Counted from the stretch's first letter, positions 44,994 to 56,018 are shown. The stretch is DNA of 64,000 bases from Onthophagus taurus (GCF_036711975.1 NC_091972.1:31315001-31379000); one strand, 5' to 3'. Translations and numbers: made by a program. Notes: generated by a model from the sequence alone, not told the origin.

Positions 44994-46582
44994 ATGGCTG
45001 AAACCCAATCAAAAACTGAATTGAATGCGCTTTTCGAGCAACAAAATGACTTTTACGGCTCTATTTCTCGCGTCGTGGAAAATACAAAAAAAATGGGTAA
45101 AAATAATTGGACATTAAATAATCTTCAAAGTCGTCTCGATCGACTGGAAGCAACTTGGAATGAATTTTTTAATCTTCATAAACGGTTAATTCAATATAAA
45201 GTCGAATATGCTGATACCGTGTATTTTTCGGACGATTTATTTTCGGCTTGTGAAGAGACATATATTGAATCTAGAGCATTTCTTCTTGATTCTATTCGGC
45301 CGTTTAAGGGATCTTCTTCAGCGGGATCGGTTCGCAGTGTTAGGTCCGTGCAATCAGCTGCACCACCAATCGTCGATCCCTCAATACAACAACCGGTTCC
45401 ACTGATTGCTACGGCGACACCGTCGTTTTCGTGTTCAAGACAATTACCACAAATAAAATTGCCTACTTTCGACGGTAACTACAATAACTGGCCCCAATTT
45501 TATGACTTATTTTCCTCAATGATTTATTCAAACGCTGGAATTTCTAATGTTGAAAAATTTCATTATTTGAAAATGAGCCTTGTTAACGAACCATCACAAT
45601 TATTAAAAAATTTGTTGGTAACTAATGACAACTTTCAACGTGCGTGGACATTGCTGATCGAACGATACGAAAATCGTCGAGTTATGGTGGATGCGCAATT
45701 GACCTTACTGTTGCCAGCACGTTCGATTAAATCTGAATCAGCTTCCGAATTGAGGAGACTTCTCGGAGAAGTTAAAGAGGCTTTAGGAGCATTAGAATCT
45801 TTGGGATGTCCTATAAAATCTTGGGATAATATTTTAGTATATTTGCTTGTACGTAAACTTGACACAGAGACGGCCAAGGATTGGGAAAATCCTTCAACCT
45901 TCGACGAATTGGAGGAATTTCTCGTTCACCGCATCTACACTCTTGAAGCTATTGAAAAGTTACCTGGAAATGGTAAAAAATTTTCCCAAACATTCCCTAA
46001 AAGTGTTAATTTCAAAGTACACAATGCTTCGGCTACCGGTTCGGGCTGTTCGCTATGCGGTGCTTCTCATTACATTTCGGCTTGTCATATATTATACAAC
46101 AAGACGATCGAAAATACTCGATAATACGAGACGTATTGCCTGAAACACCACGAGACCGAAGGTCGAGTGGTGTTTTTTAAGGCAATACGTCGAGATTCGT
46201 GTATTTTCGATTGTCGTGTTGTATATGGCTAGACTATTTCATGAATAAAAAATTTACATATTTTTAGAATTTTAATATTTTTTTAATAAATTACATTGAT
46301 TGTTATGGAAACATGCATGGATGTCTCGAAATTAATTAAATGTCAAACAAGCGATAATACAAAGGTTCGTATTACAGCGATAATACAAAGGTTCGTATTA
46401 TCGTTCTCCATGGTTACGGCCAAATAACCGCTGAAATACTCGCAATTGACGGAAAACCGCGAATTCTTATTGGCTGTTAACGATATGAATGAAATAGTCA
46501 TGATTATCTCTCGCGGAAACCAACACAACGACTTGACTTCGTAACTTCTAAAGGACTTTGCTTTAATTGTCTTGGACCACAC
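44994..46582 (+). pseudogene. Bel/Pao gag region, interrupted in its zinc-knuckle part
   Basis: ATG at 44994 (the open frame extends further upstream without another good start). The N-terminal helical part is followed by a serine-rich linker (about 45310-45430) and a DUF1759-like capsid block (LPTFDGNYNNWPQFYD near 45460 to EEFLVHRIYTLEAIE near 45955). It then reaches a first cysteine box CSLCGASHYISACH (46048-46088). There the 408-bp insertion (46089-46496) brings in a stop at 46122-46124. Capsid-type wording continues beyond it in the same frame, leading to the next cysteine box (CFNCLGPHMFKKC, about 46560-46600) and the pol frame. The break is a single insertion event rather than general decay. 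Confidence 0.85.
46089..46496. mobile_element. 408-bp hairpin-bearing insertion with GTCAT target duplication
   Basis: GTCAT occurs at 46084-46088 and again at 46497-46501, bracketing the insert. The left third is a near-perfect hairpin (46093-46225) with arms TATACAACAAGACGATCGAA... and its complement, and a tiny GACC-GAA-GGTC stem-loop at the tip. The right part has its own inverted ends (GACTATTTCAT at about 46233 and ATGAAATAGTC at about 46489-46499) and a tandem duplication of CGATAATACAAAGGTTCGTA at 46363-46410. It is probably a foldback MITE or two nested small elements. Confidence 0.75.
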
Positions 46583-49500
46583 ATGTTCAAAAAATGTCGC
46601 GTTTCAAAACGATGTCGTTTCTGCAATAAACCTCATCATTCAACTCTTCATGAAGCTCCCCCAGAGACACGTATGCTTCATTCTAAAGATGCTGCGTCAA
46701 AATCAAATGTACCAACAAGTCAACCGTCAAGTCATTTCGTTCACTCTCATCATCATCACATTCCAGTGCTTCTCGCAACAGCATTGGTTAGAATCGTATC
46801 ACCCCGTGGTGATTCGATTATCGTTCGTGCGTTGATCGATCAAGGTTCGGAGGTGTCTTTTATTGGTGAAACTCTAGTGCAACGGCTTCACCTGCAACGG
46901 CGTTCCGCGAGTATTCCGATCACCGGGATTGGATCAAAACGTACGTGCGTTTCTAATGGCGTCGTTTCGATGCAACTATTTTCGCGTCTAAATCCATTTA
47001 TCTCTTTTGAAGAAGAAACATTAATTATACCGAAATTAACGTCTTATGTGCCTCAAAAGTGCACCGATCGGTTGCCGTCCGAGCTAAGCGACCTTCCCTT
47101 AGCTGACCCAGAATTTACTTCGGATAGAAAAATTGACTTGATACTCGGAGTGCGTTTTTATTCCAAAATAATACAAAGTGGAGTTAGAAAGAGTACCGAT
47201 GGTCTTTTGATTGCTCAACAAACAGCTCTGGGCTGGGTACTTTCCGGCGCGTTGTCTAATCAACCTTCTTCTCATGTCGGTGCATACGGTTATCAGTGTT
47301 CTATCGATCTTGAGTTCCTTGATATCATGCAACGCTTTTGGAAACAGGAGGATGACACTCTTAATGTTTCGCGTCTTTCATCGGACGAACGCGAATGCGA
47401 AGAACATTTTAATCGAACTCATCAACGGGATTCTGACGGTCGATTTGTGGTTCGGTTGCCATTTCGAGAGTCACCAAATAAACTCGGAAACTCCTATTCG
47501 GTCGCTGTTGGATCTTTTCAAAGATTAGAATTAAGATTCGCGAGAAACGAACAGCTTCGTATAGAGTATGGCAATTTTATGCGTGAATATCTTTCACTGG
47601 GACACATGCGTCAAGTTCCAGTAACTTTAAGCTCTCCAAATTATTATTTGCCTCATAATGGAGTTGTTCGTGAGACAAGCTCCACTACGCGATTGCGGGT
47701 GGTTTTTAACGGGTCGCAGCTAACTTCGACGGGAGTCTCGCTTAATGACTGTCTTTATACAGGACCGAAACTACAAAGCGAATTGATAGATGTTTTGACG
47801 CGATGGAGACGACACCGAGTGGTTTTGCCTGCGATCTCGAAAAGATGTACCGGCAGATTAAAGTTCATAATGACGATTTACCATTTCAACGCATTGTTTG
47901 GCGTGAAGACGCTACTGAAGATCTTCAAAGCTTTGAACTTACCACCGTTTCATACGGGCTTTCTTGCGCGCCTTACTTAGCGATTCGTTGCATTCGTCAA
48001 ATCGCGGACGAACATTCTTCTAGTCAACCTCTCGGCACAACGGTACTTTTGCGGGATACTTATGTTGACGATATCCTCTCTGGGGCAAATGACATTGATG
48101 ACGTACAGGAAGTCATATTTCAACTAAATCAAGTATTGAAAGCGGGCGGTTTTAAAGCGCGTAAGTGGACTTCGAATCATTCCGAATCATTAACGAATCT
48201 ATCTCCTGAACTGATCGCGAAGAGTAACACTCTAGATATTGATAACGATCACTCTCCCTGCGCTCTCGGGCTTCTTTGGGACAACGTCGACGATCAATTT
48301 TTGTTTCGTTTGAACGATTTTCGAGAATTTTCGGGTCAGGTTACAAAACGTTCCGTTCTTTCGTTTATTGCCCGACTATTTGATCCTCTAGGCTGGCTAT
48401 CTCCGCTGATAGTTACAGCAAAAATCTTCATGCAGGATCTATGGATCCGAAAGCTTGATTGGGACGAGTCGTTACCAAATGACTTAGCTCTAAAATGGAT
48501 TTCTTTTCTAAACGATATTCGCACTATTCCTGCAATTCGAGTACCACGGTGGCTTGGAATAGAACAAAACGTTACGTCCATTGAACTACACGGTTTCGCG
48601 GATGCTTCTAATGCTGCTTTTGGGGCGGTCGTTTACCTTCGTGCGTTTGGGGATTCGGATGTTCGAGTTTCGATTATCTCTTCTAAAACGAAAGTGGCAC
48701 CGTTGAAAACCGTTACCATACCGCGGCTCGAATTGTGCGCGGCTGTGCTTCTTGTGCGGTTGGTGAGACGCGTGATCCGTGCTTTAGACTTACAAAGTGT
48801 CCCCGTTCATCTTTGGAGTGACTCCACAGTAGCACTTTCATGGATATGTAGTCATCCCGGCAGGTGGAAGGACTTCGTCCGCAACAGAATAATCGACCTG
48901 CCTCAAGCTAAATGGTCTTACGTTCCAAGTCAGGACAACCCTGCCGATCTTGCATCACGAGGAGTCCCCATTCGTCAACTCCAAGGCGAAACACTATGGT
49001 GGACAGGGCCTTCTTGGCTGTCTCTACCTTCATCATATTGGCCTTGCATTCGACCAACAATATCATCGGAGGCAGATCGCGAGCGACGACGTTCCATTCC
49101 AGTGACTCATACAGCATCTCCTGAGCACGGCTGGAACTTAAAGAATAAATATTCAACGTTGAATAAACTTCTTCGCATCACCGCCTGGTGTTTCAAATAT
49201 TTTAAAAAATCTAAGTCTTGTTCTGTTGTAGGCATTCTTACTCCCGATGAAATTAACCATGCAATGATGTTTTGGGTCCATGAATGCCAGCAGCTTTATT
49301 TTCCTAATGAAATTCGAACTCTTCAGGACGGACAAACAATTCAGAGATCCAGTCCGTTGTACAAGCTTACTCCGTTTCTGGACGGTGAGGGATTCTTGCG
49401 GGTTACGGGCCGTCTTCGGTTTGCGTCACTGGACTGGGACGAGAAGCATCCCCTCATTTTGCCCAAGGAATCTAGGATAACTAGCTTGGTAATCGATAGT

Positions 49501-50601
49501 CATCGTAGAGGGACATTACATGGAGGTACGCAGCTGACTCTGTCTTCATTGAGACGTCGTTTCTGGATAGTCGGTGGCCGTGTTCCTGTTCGATCTTTCA
49601 TTCAGCGCTGTATAATATGTGCCAGACATAGAGTAGAAGCGAGTCAACAACTTATGGGACAACTGCCTCCTTCAAGAGTCACGCCATCTAGACCGTTCAC
49701 ACATACCGGAGTTGACTACGCAGGGCCATTTCAGCTTCGAACATTTCGGGGTCGGAATGGTAAGATATATCAAGGATATCTGATACTTTTTGTATGTTTA
49801 GCAACATCAGCTATTCATCTCGAAATTTCAACGGACTATACAACTTCGGGATTCTTGGCGGCATACAAGCGTTTTTCTGGGCGTCGTGGTCTTTGTAGAT
49901 GCCTATACAGCGATTGCGGTACCAATCTCATTGGCGCAGACCGAGAGCTGCGATCATTGTTTTCTGCCGCTTCCAAGGAGTGGAGACACATAGCCGGTGT
50001 TCTGGGTGATGACGGTACTCAGTGGCGATTCAATCCTCCTGCTGCCCCGCACTTTGGGGGAAAGTGGGAGGCTGGCGTTCGTTCTGTCAAGACGCATCTA
50101 AAGAAAATTGTTGGTTCGACGCTGCTCACCTACGAAGAGTTTTCTACCGTCCTCATACAGATCGAGGCAGTTCTGAACTCGAGACCTCTTTGCTCACTAT
50201 CCGAAGATCCCAACAACTATGAAGCTTTGACTCCTGCTCATTTTCTGGTTGGATCAGCGCTAAATGTTGTTCCAGAGCCATCTCTAGCAGACGAAAATAT
50301 GTCTTGACTTTCACGTTGGCAACTTCTTCGAAGAATGGTAGAAGATTTCTGGAAGCATTGGCAGAAATTCTATTTGCAGTCTCTTCAAAATTCAACAAAA
50401 TGGTATGAACAACGAAATATTCCTTCGATTGGTAGCTTGGTGCTTGTCAAAGATGAAAGACTCCCCCCTGCAAAATGGATGATGGCGCGAGTTCAACAGT
50501 TGCATTCCGGTAGTGATGGCAATATTCGTGTGGCTACTATAAAAACAGGAACTACCACGCTTACTCGCCCTCTAGTAAAATTGTGTTTGCTTCCTTGTTA
50601 A
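46583..50601 (+). pseudogene. Bel/Pao pol: protease, RT, RNase H, integrase
   Basis: Order of parts: cysteine knuckles (about 46583-46660), retropepsin-like protease with ALIDQGSEVSFIGETL (about 46830-46875; the catalytic triplet is DQG), Peptidase_A17-type linker, RT with the active-site box YVDDIL (about 48061-48078), RNase H (HGFADASNAAFGAVVYLRAF, about 48590-48650; WSDSTVALSW near 48815), integrase zinc-binding part (about 49500-49640, including CIICARHR) and DDE core (GVDYAGPF near 49715, YSDCGTNLIG near 49905, PHFGGKWEAG near 50050), then a DUF5641-like tail to about 50601. Breaks: a one-base deletion in a T-run near 47824-47827 shifts the frame at the entry to RT, and a TGA at 50305-50307 truncates before the tail. 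The rest is well preserved. Confidence 0.92.
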
Positions 50602-50858
50602 TTGTATTAATACGTTATTTTTATGTTAATTCTTTTCTATTTCAATCAGTTTAATTTCATTTTGTTTTTCTTTAGTTGAATTTATATGTTACTGTATTCA
50701 ACACATTCATATAATTTGTAATTGTAATTCAAGTTTTCTATTTGCAAAATTCACTTATTCTTTTGATTTATTTGTTTCGATCGTTCCGCCTAAAATATTC
50801 AATGTTCTGTTGTTCATTATTCAAATTTCTTATTGCCAAAGTGTTTGGCAAGGCGGGC

Positions 50859-51186
50859 TGTTTGAATTCTTATAATTTTTATTACTTAGTTTTAGTTTTC
50901 AATTCGAATTTTCCTTTTCGTTCATAATTTCGTTCTATTGTATGTTGTCTTTGTATTCATGTTACGCGTGCGTCTTGTCAAAAACCTGTATATTTGTAAA
51001 AATACCTGTATCGTGTCAGTCAGTCGATTAAAAAGTCTTGAAAAGAGCGTGAATTTCGTCGTTTTATTGAACACATCAAGTTATAAGTTCTGTGGAGTTT
51101 TGAGCTTGAAAAAAAAGAGAAAAACGAGGATATTTTCGTTTAATTCGATAAGTATAAAACTTTCAATTTTTGAAGTATTCTAAACA
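50859..51186 (+). repeat. 3' LTR of the Bel/Pao element
   Basis: 328 bp, same ends as the 5' LTR; carries the 8 extra bases (GAAAAACG-type) in the A-rich tract near 51115. Confidence 0.95.
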
Positions 51187-51520
51187 GGTATATATTTTTT
51201 TTTTGCTTTGTTTGGATATAAAAATGATTTATAGATTTTGCGACTTTAATATGATTTAATTTTATTAAGTTTTATGTTTGGTATTTACGATGAATACATT
51301 CTTATATGTATATTCATTGTCATTAATTTTTGTTATTGTTATTTGTTTTTCTTTTTTTTGATTGTTCGAGGGGTTGATGAAAAACAATACGCCTGTTTGC
51401 AGGTACATTGACTCAACCCCTTTTGATGACCTCTATGTGTACTGTGTTTCATTTCATATATATGTATTTCATACTGTATTTCATCAATAAATATTCTTAT
51501 TATTATTATTCAATTTGATC
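51187..51520 (+). mobile_element. 3' UTR and tail of the interrupted Jockey-type LINE
   Basis: After the duplicated GGTAT the sequence resembles a LINE 3' UTR: low-complexity T-rich DNA, a GGGGTTGATGAAAAACAATA / TTGACTCAACCCC inverted pair (about 51370-51422), and an end with AATAAATATTC and an ATT microsatellite (about 51486-51510). Assignment rests on position and tail type. Confidence 0.6.
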
Positions 51521-51655
51521 TATAAATAAGGTTTCAATGTTATATTCGAAAGGTCAAAGAATTATAATTATTATTTTAAGATAACAACGACCGTGAAAAC
51601 ATGAATGACTCTTATGTTTCTTTTTTTTTGATGTGGAAAGAAAGATTGCTTAAAC

Positions 51656-51834
51656 GGAATTCCCCTTACAACAGTTGAAGGAGGAATGTACTTATCAGAA
51701 GATAAGTTTGTATGGGTCTGTAGGAGTCCCGATCGTAGATTAATACCCAAAATAAACACGGCGAAATATCAGGACGTAGTGATTCCCCTTTATCTCATAT
51801 ACAACAGATTATGCGCTAGTTTGGAGTATATAAA
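51656..51834 (+). promoter_or_regulatory. Immune-type promoter of coleoptericin gene 1
   Basis: NF-kappaB/Relish-like sites GGAATTCCCC (51656-51665) and GTGATTCCCC (51779-51788), a palindromic GATA pair CTTATC-AGAA-GATAAG (51691-51706), and a TATA box TATATAAA (51827-51834). kappaB plus GATA sites close to a TATA box is the known layout of insect antimicrobial peptide promoters inducible by Toll/Imd signalling. A 5'-UTR intron follows (51945-52017) whose acceptor abuts the ATG. Confidence 0.8.
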
Positions 51835-52017
51835 GCAACTCATTTCTTGTTACAAATCATAAAATCAAATCTCTTTACTCAACAGCTCCATAGAGTTGGT
51901 TTCTACGCAGTCAACGTATTCAACAAGAAATAACCTCATAAACAGTAAGTTTGTCTCTCACCTGAATAATACGTCAAATTTCCACTTATTTTTTCGCTTA
52001 ACTTTTTTTTATTGCAG

Positions 52018-52395
52018 ATGATGATCAAATCCTTCGCTTTATTCGCCTTAGTGGCTATTTCCGCAGCTTTCATTGTTCCTGAGGATCAATACCAGGAGTA
52101 TATGATTGTAGGACACTACGAACCCGATGAACATGAACTTGTGGATCTCGATCAATATGTCAGACACAGAAGATCTTTTGCTCCAGGCGGTACACAAATC
52201 GGCGGCAGCACAGAAAGTCCGTATCCATGGAGTGTAGGAGGTAAAGTTGATAGAGTTGGACAAGATACCGTTGCCAAGATTAATGCTGGTCACAAAACTG
52301 ATCAAACTCAAATTACTGGAACTTGGAATAAAGTTGTTAGGGGACCACACAAGTCTAAACCCAACTGGAGTGTTGGTGCTCATCACAGATGGTAA
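52018..52395 (+). CDS. Coleoptericin-like antimicrobial peptide precursor 1
   Basis: 125 codons in one coding exon. The start is the ATG directly after the 5'-UTR intron acceptor (TTGCAG|ATG). A hydrophobic signal peptide (residues 1-18, MMIKSFALFALVAISAAF) is followed by an acidic propeptide (EDQYQEYMIVGHYEPDEHEL) ending in the furin-type site RHRR (49-52) and a 73-residue mature peptide beginning SFAPGG. The mature part is glycine-, proline- and tryptophan-rich, with the family C-terminal block TWNKVVRGPHKSKPNW and final HHRW. Coleoptericins are secreted haemolymph peptides acting on Gram-negative bacteria. AATAAA lies at 52462-52467. The gene and at least 450 bp upstream are duplicated at 55.7-56.6 kb, and an inverted third copy lies at 60.9 kb. 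Confidence 0.93.
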   Translation: MMIKSFALFALVAISAAFIVPEDQYQEYMIVGHYEPDEHELVDLDQYVRHRRSFAPGGTQIGGSTESPYPWSVGGKVDRVGQDTVAKINAGHKTDQTQITGTWNKVVRGPHKSKPNWSVGAHHRW

Positions 52396-52469
52396 AACGT
52401 AGCTAATGTAGCTAACGAATTAGTAAAATGTTCATAATTGATTTAATTATTTAATTAAAAAAATAAATA

Positions 52470-53210
52470 ATATAATATTCTATAAATTTGTATTTTTACC
52501 TGTTGTGTTAATATAACCGGACTGAAATATAACATCGTATTAGTTTCTGATCGTATGTAAAACAATTATTAACGATGTGTTGAACTCTTAAATTTAAATT
52601 TTACTTGAAATGAAACATCATAAGTGAGTTACAACTTCCAAACCACTTGAAATTAATATTTGAACATTTATTCCTTTCGATTTAAAGTGCTAATTCATAC
52701 AAAAGAAAATAAATTTATTATATTAAGTGAGTATTTTATAAGGATGTGAATATCTCGAATTGGAGTGTTAAGTGTGTTAAATTGGATTTCGCCTAATATT
52801 AAAACAAATACCTTTCATTAATTTTTTTCATTTCATTCTAAAATTTATTCAAAAACCATATGTTAGTAATATACCATATGATGTGGGAGTCATAGTAAAG
52901 CAAATTCACAGCAAAAAAATTGCGTATTATTATTATTTAGGACATTTAGGAAAAATGAAATGACAGTTAAATTTATGGTACCGTGTACCGAGACTACCAC
53001 CCTTACTAGGAGCCGCTCGTTTATTGCCGCTTGAGTAAAAGACCAACCGATCAGCTCAGTGGTGTGTATGATTTGTTCTCTTAACCTGGTGCATCGACTT
53101 TTATATCGATGACCTGGTGAGGCTTAAGATTAAAAGATGCGTTTGCCGTTTTTACGTAGACGAAATTTTTACCTAATTTGTAGAAAAGCACACCTGATCG
53201 GAGAACATTT
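52470..53210. other. Non-coding spacer in the immune cluster
   Basis: AT-rich downstream of gene 1. The piece at about 52975-53150 (GGTACCGTGTACCGAGACTACC, GACCAACCGATCAGCTCAGTGG) is more GC-rich and resembles repeat DNA, but I cannot assign it. Confidence 0.35.
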
Positions 53211-53219
53211 CAAAGACTC

Positions 53220-53620
53220 GTGGATGGTCTTAGGAAAATAAAAGAGTGTTTCAAAAAGTGTTGACCTCTATTCATAGATATCCCCATATCATATCGAACT
53301 AAACCAAGAGTTACACGATGGTGACTTCTTCCATCGAGAAAATTTCTGGACTTTAGAACAAATGAATATAGGTTAATGAAAACTTCTTTGCGTTGGATTT
53401 CTTCGTGTGGGGCACGGCGAAAGAAATTGTTTATCAAACAGTACCAACAAACCGAGAAGATACGCAGCAACGTATCATTGCCGCTTTTGAAGAAATTAAT
53501 CGATAGCACTTAGGAGATAATGTCCAAAGTTCATTTAGACACCGGTTAGAAATGTATATTAATGAAGAAGGACATCATTTCGAACATGTTATTTCAAATA
53601 AAAGAACTTTTTGTCATTAA
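53220..53620 (+). pseudogene. Mariner-like transposase C-terminal fragment
   Basis: LDFFVWGTAKEIVYQTVPTN (about 53394-53453), REDTQQRIIAAFEEINR, then HLGDNVQSSFRHRLEMYINE and GHHFEHVI to about 53600. This is the last part of an IS630/mariner-type transposase; the catalytic Asp residues are not included and there is a stop after EEINR. Confidence 0.8.
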
Positions 53621-53842
53621 TATTGTTAATCAAAAATAAAACGCTTTGAAATGTTGTACTTCTTAATTAGATGGATACATTTCTTTACTCTACCGGTTTT
53701 GGTCCTGGTTAGACCATCTTCAGGAAACTTTCGAATTACGTCAAGATGTTTTTATTTTTAGGAATATACACTATTATTCATATGAAATTTCTATTCTTTA
53801 ACAATTCGTTTTACTTTCCAGTTGTTTATTTTATTGGAAACT

Positions 53843-53943
53843 ATGAAATATTTCGTATATAGTTAAGAACTCGTTCTATTATGTTATTTGGCTCGATTAC
53901 ATTTATGCTTACATAAATATATACTATATACGAAATATTTCAT
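53843..53943. repeat. Perfect 21-bp inverted repeat
   Basis: ATGAAATATTTCGTATATAGT (53843-53863) and its exact complement (53923-53943), 59 bp apart. Probably the ends of a very small foldback element. Confidence 0.7.
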
Positions 53944-54129
53944 TCTCAATCAAGATGAGGAAAACAAATTCTATTTCAAGTAACCATCTTTAAGAAGTTT
54001 TCTCAGTGACTATTCTTTCAATGCTAGGATATAAACTGTGAAAAGATTTCTTTCCAGGTTGTATCGACTTTATTTAATGAGACATAATCAGCACTTTTAA
54101 TATTCCTTCTATAATGTATTTTAGATAAG

Positions 54130-54560
54130 CCCTAAGATAATCCTACAATTCTATAGTGTTGGCAACAATATGATGGAAAACGCAAGCTTCGTGTCCATAT
54201 AACTTTAACAGATCGTCAACTACATAAATTTGATCAGTATTTGAAAGGAATCGCGTGTCTGAGCCCACAATTCCGCTATGTTAGAAAACTTAATGTCATA
54301 ACATTCCAACCACTTCTCGACATCAACATTGCCTGAATTTTAAGTTGGAGATTCAATGTTTCGAGCGATATGAATGTAACCTTTAATTATCTTATGGTGA
54401 TCAATCTATACGTCCTTACAACCAGCTTGCAATATAGAGAAACGCTATACTCCTTGCTTTGTTTTTTCTTGTATTTGCTTCTACATTATTTTCATTAAGC
54501 CATCAACGAACCTAACCATTTTGGTATATCCATGTTTCATCCAGAAACACGAACAAACAG
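54130..54560 (-). pseudogene. Possible Tc1/mariner-type transposase fragment
   Basis: Minus strand: FLDETWIYQNG (about 54555-54522), a first-catalytic-Asp motif of several insect Tc1/mariner relatives, followed by NENNVEANTRKNKARSIAFL (about 54500-54440) and further decayed sequence. Stops are frequent. Low certainty as to family. Confidence 0.45.
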
Positions 54561-54680
54561 TCCATATATAAATTCAAACATTGTAGATATGTTTTAATAA
54601 ATTTGATCTTTAATGATACCTGACTATTGTCAGATGGTATCTCTTGTAATTCTGTTGTTAGGAAAAACATAATAATTATA

Positions 54681-54771
54681 TGATGATTATAAAATTTAAA
54701 TACATGAAGATTCCTCTTGATTTTTTATTTATTCTGAGGAATCTTCATGTATTTAAATTTTATAATCATCA
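54681..54771. repeat. Perfect 36-bp inverted repeat with 19-nt loop
   Basis: 54681-54716 (starting TGATGATTATAAAATT and ending GATTCCTC) and 54736-54771 are exact reverse complements. There is not a single mismatch, which implies a recent inverted duplication or hairpin-forming element. Confidence 0.9.
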
Positions 54772-54779
54772 AAGAATAT

Positions 54780-55735
54780 AAATCCTTTTTAATCATATAA
54801 CTAATTCTAATTACATAATAATTATAGTTATTAATGCCACATGTTATTCCAGCTGTTATTCCGCATTTTGCGTCCTCCGTTAATCAATCTGTTAACTTTT
54901 TGACTACTGCTATGGAGTCTTCAAAGATAAAACTTGTATCTATATCACCTATGGCTTCCTCAAATGCTTCATCCCGAAGAGGATCTATTGAGAGTAAATT
55001 TTTGCACATGGGGTTAAATGACACGATGGGACTGACTTCTTTCATAATGTTTTGTTTATCGTTAAAGCGTATTCTAACCAGTTTTAATGACTATCAGGAG
55101 AATCCCCATATTGTACGTCGGTAGAACTTACAATAATTTTGGCAAAAACACATTTTTGAATCATATTCCTAATAAATATATATGGATCAATCGCGTGGTC
55201 GTTCAAACCTTCCAACCAAACTCCAATAAATTTCCAGTTGTCTCAATACAGCAGAAAATGTATATTTCACTGTGACAAACCTGCAAAACATTATGAACAT
55301 TTAAAATCGGCCGCATATCTAGACGCACTATTAGTTATAGTTGCAATTTTAAATGCAAACGCAATCACACCGATCGCATGCATTACCATCGTCCGATTTA
55401 AATTCAATAATTCCATTTTCATTATCATTTAATAAACGTCGTCGTCGTCTACTTAATGAACGTAACAATATTTAGTGTTTAATATAACTAATTAAGTTAA
55501 ATAGTATTATGTTAATATGTAAGTAAATAACAGTAATGTGATTCTAATCTTTACTGGTATCTTTACATAGGTACTTAATTGATATAATGTTTCATTTATA
55601 AACAGTGTTGCAAGTTAATCAGTAAAAATATAATAAAAATAAGACTATTAATCAAACAATGATTTATTTATTTACTATTATGCTTATGTTATAAATATCT
55701 AGTTTGTCTCTGAATAAAATTAGGCTATATCCCAA
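54780..55735. other. Spacer with decayed coding-like fragments
   Basis: Minus-strand wording such as EVSPIVSFNPMCKNLLSIDP and RDEAFEEAIGDIDTSFIFED (about 55045-54920) looks like an old protein remnant, but I cannot assign it. Otherwise AT-rich with no gene. Confidence 0.35.
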
Positions 55736-55838
55736 AGGTCAAAGAATTATAATTATTTTAAGATAACAGCCGTGATAGCCTTAAAGTTTACAATTAGTTT
55801 ATCTATTTGGTTGATGACGTAAGTTAGATTGCTTAAAC

Positions 55839-56018
55839 GGAATTCCCGTTACAATAATTAAAAGGGGCAATGTACTAATCAGAAGATTAGTTTGTATGGG
55901 TTTGTAGAATTCCCGATCGTAGATTAATCTCCAAAATAAACACGTCGAAATTACGGGACGTAGTGATTCCCCCTTATGTAATATACAACAGATTATGCGC
56001 TACTTTAGAGTATATAAA
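55839..56018 (+). promoter_or_regulatory. Immune-type promoter of coleoptericin gene 2
   Basis: Collinear with the promoter of gene 1: GGAATTCCC (55839-55847), GTGATTCCCCC (55963-55973) and TATATAAA (56011-56018). The GATA pair of gene 1 is replaced by CTAATC (55875-55880) and GATTAG (55885-55890). 5'-UTR intron 56131-56205. Confidence 0.78.

Larger units (their letters stand above)
44493..51186 (+). mobile_element. Bel/Pao LTR retrotransposon, nearly full length, inactive
   Basis: Two LTRs (44493-44812, 50859-51186) begin TGTTTG and end AAACA, and the pair is bounded by GGTAT at 44488-44492 and 51187-51191, a perfect 5-bp target duplication. Two bases after the 5' LTR is TGGTCCTTCTAGCCGGAT (44815-44832), a primer-binding site that fits the 3' end of tRNA-Tyr. 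A G-rich polypurine-type tract (GGCAAGGCGGGC) precedes the 3' LTR. Gag, protease, RT, RNase H and integrase occur in Bel/Pao order. It is broken by a 408-bp insertion in gag, a one-base frameshift at the start of RT and a stop after integrase. It is inserted in a Jockey-type LINE. Confidence 0.95.

Noticed and set aside
52048-52386. Long minus-strand open frame opposite coleoptericin 1 (and 56236-56568 opposite copy 2)
   Set aside because: Antisense shadow of a conserved coding exon; present in both copies only because the sense strand is conserved.
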